Below are positions 5,418 to 6,243 of a stretch of 6,243 nucleotides of DNA, one piece after another. The notes under the pieces were generated by a model that was not told the origin of the DNA, made no database searches, and saw nothing but the letters and a program-made list of their open reading frames with translations. Within the stretch, counting starts at the first letter, position 1. Each line of letters begins with the position of its first letter. The stretch is from Clostridiaceae bacterium (GTDB lineage: Bacteria; Bacillota; Clostridia; UMGS1883; JAAYMJ01), in NCBI GenBank assembly GCA_012521455.1, contig JAAYMJ010000141.1, positions 1 to 6,243 on the forward strand, written 5' to 3'. The position numbers were made by a program, and so were the translations under genes.

Positions 5418-6103
5418 AAGTCGACAGGGTTTCAAAACAGTATAAAAATAAAATCGCGGTGGACAGGGTGTCATTTACGCTTCAAAAGGGCGTAACCGGC
5501 CTTTTGGGGGCAAACGGCGCGGGGAAAACCACGCTTTTGAGGATTATCGCCAATGTGCTAAAGCCCACAAGCGGAAGCGTCGCGTTTGAAAATTTAGACT
5601 CCCAAAGTGAGGAATACAGGAACTATCTTGGGTATTTGCCCCAGGATTTCGGGTATTACCCTGAATTTTCGGGGCTGGATTTTTTAATGTATGTGGCGTC
5701 ATTAAAAGGGATAGAAAAAACCATAGCAAAAAGAAGGATAAACGAACTATTGAAACTAGTGAATTTAGAGGATGTGGCAAAAAACAAGATTAAAACATAC
5801 TCAGGCGGGATGAAGCAAAGGCTGGGGATTGCCCAGGCCCTTTTAAACAAGCCCAAAATCATTGTCCTGGATGAGCCTACAGCGGGCTTGGATGTAAAAG
5901 AAAGGGCGCGCTTTAGGGATATGATACATGAGTTGGGGAAGGAAAATATCGTCCTTTTGTCAACCCATATAGTTTCGGATTTGGAAAAAGTGGCGGACAG
6001 GATTTTAATTATGAAAGAAGGCCAGATTGTTTACGACGGGAAAGATGTGGACGGGGACCTTGAAAAGTTTTATCTTGAGATGTTTGAGGGTACCAAAGAA
6101 TGA
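5408..6103 (+). CDS. ABC transporter ATP-binding protein
   Basis: This is the nucleotide-binding subunit that powers an ABC-2-type transporter, peripheral on the cytoplasmic face. From ATG 5408 it has 231 residues with all motifs intact: Walker A GANGAGKTT (34-42, Lys40), Q-loop Gln79 in YLPQDFGYYP, signature YSGGMKQR (131-138), Walker B IIVLDEP (Asp155, Glu156), D-loop GLD (160-162) and H-loop His187 in STH. The LPQDFGYYPEFSGLDFL stretch is typical of the CcmA/drug-exporter-like ATPases of export systems. The chain stops soon after the core, without the long C-terminal extension of many drug exporters. The frame is open upstream to 5372, but GGTGGAGG (5393-5400), 7 bases before ATG 5408, fixes the start there. 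It overlaps the membrane protein gene by 10 bases and the following permease by ATGA. The substrate cannot be told from the sequence. Confidence 0.93.
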   Translation: MQLKVDRVSKQYKNKIAVDRVSFTLQKGVTGLLGANGAGKTTLLRIIANVLKPTSGSVAFENLDSQSEEYRNYLGYLPQDFGYYPEFSGLDFLMYVASLKGIEKTIAKRRINELLKLVNLEDVAKNKIKTYSGGMKQRLGIAQALLNKPKIIVLDEPTAGLDVKERARFRDMIHELGKENIVLLSTHIVSDLEKVADRILIMKEGQIVYDGKDVDGDLEKFYLEMFEGTKE

Positions 6104-6243
6104 AAATTGCGTTTTTGCTTTATAAATATGAGCTAAAAAAGATTTTTTCACAAAAAGTGCTTTGGGCTACCTTATTAATCTTTACGCTTCTTACAATAGG
6201 GGTTGGCATTTCCCCAATCCTTTCTTCAAATTTTGAGGCGGGG
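6100..6243 (+). CDS. Probable ABC-2 type permease, N-terminal part only
   Basis: The gene begins in the ATGA that also carries the ATPase stop codon, and it runs off the right edge after 48 codons. The start MKIAFLLYKYELKKIFSQKVLW followed by a hydrophobic segment (residues 23-43) is the usual opening of ABC-2 permeases: a short basic amphipathic stretch, then the first membrane helix. GAGGG (6086-6090), 9 bases upstream, can serve as ribosome binding site, and coupling to the ATPase is likely. It would form the channel of the transporter with the upstream ATPase. The family call rests on this short start and on gene order. Confidence 0.75.
   Translation, partial: MKIAFLLYKYELKKIFSQKVLWATLLIFTLLTIGVGISPILSSNFEAG

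Noticed and set aside
1..6243. CRISPR array, transposase, integrase, phage or toxin-antitoxin genes
   Set aside because: No regularly spaced repeats and no ORF on either strand with such domains were found. Unlisted ORFs are shadows of the genes described.

Overview
The window is an AT-rich stretch (my impression is somewhat under 40% G+C) with purine-rich GGAGG-type ribosome binding sites, sigma-A-type promoters and many hairpin-plus-T-tract terminators. Together with the protein types this points to a Gram-positive Firmicute, probably of class Clostridia; I cannot name a genus. All genes I can support lie on the + strand.

Region 1 (1-1394): the 3' part of a PAS-domain sensor histidine kinase, cut by the left window edge. 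It is broken by an apparent one-base deletion just before the ATP-binding N-box, and a hairpin terminator follows. Region 2 (1446-2864): a single-gene unit for O-acetylhomoserine sulfhydrylase (homocysteine synthesis). It has its own promoter, a 34-bp perfect palindrome at the predicted transcription start, and a strong terminator. Region 3 (2865-3401): a non-coding stretch with a short GC-rich hairpin segment between 10-bp direct repeats, then a tRNA-Ser(GGA) gene with a consensus promoter and terminator. Region 4 (3445-3771): a promoter and a 70-residue protein with a complete eight-ligand RING-like zinc-binding pattern. Region 5 (3772-4160): about 390 bases without a convincing gene, holding one promoter-like pair and a series of GC-rich stem-loops that ends in a strong terminator. 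Region 6 (4162-6243): an operon of a small ECF-like sigma factor, a six-segment membrane protein, an ABC transporter ATPase and the start of an ABC permease. Each junction overlaps by a few bases, so the genes are probably translationally coupled. The operon continues past the right edge.

The sigma-membrane-ABC operon is the only multi-gene system visible. The likely reading is that the sigma factor controls an exporter or stress-response transporter, with the membrane protein as a permease-like subunit or a membrane-bound control partner. The kinase has a frameshift, and the sigma factor has an in-frame TAG just upstream of its usable ATG, in sequence that still looks like sigma-factor protein. 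Two such lesions in 6 kb suggest gene decay in this strain or base errors in the assembly. I found no CRISPR array, transposase, phage gene or recognised riboswitch. No wholly new system is evident. The best leads are the palindromic operator of the sulfhydrylase gene, the stand-alone RING-like protein, and the sigma/membrane/ABC operon with its amber codon.
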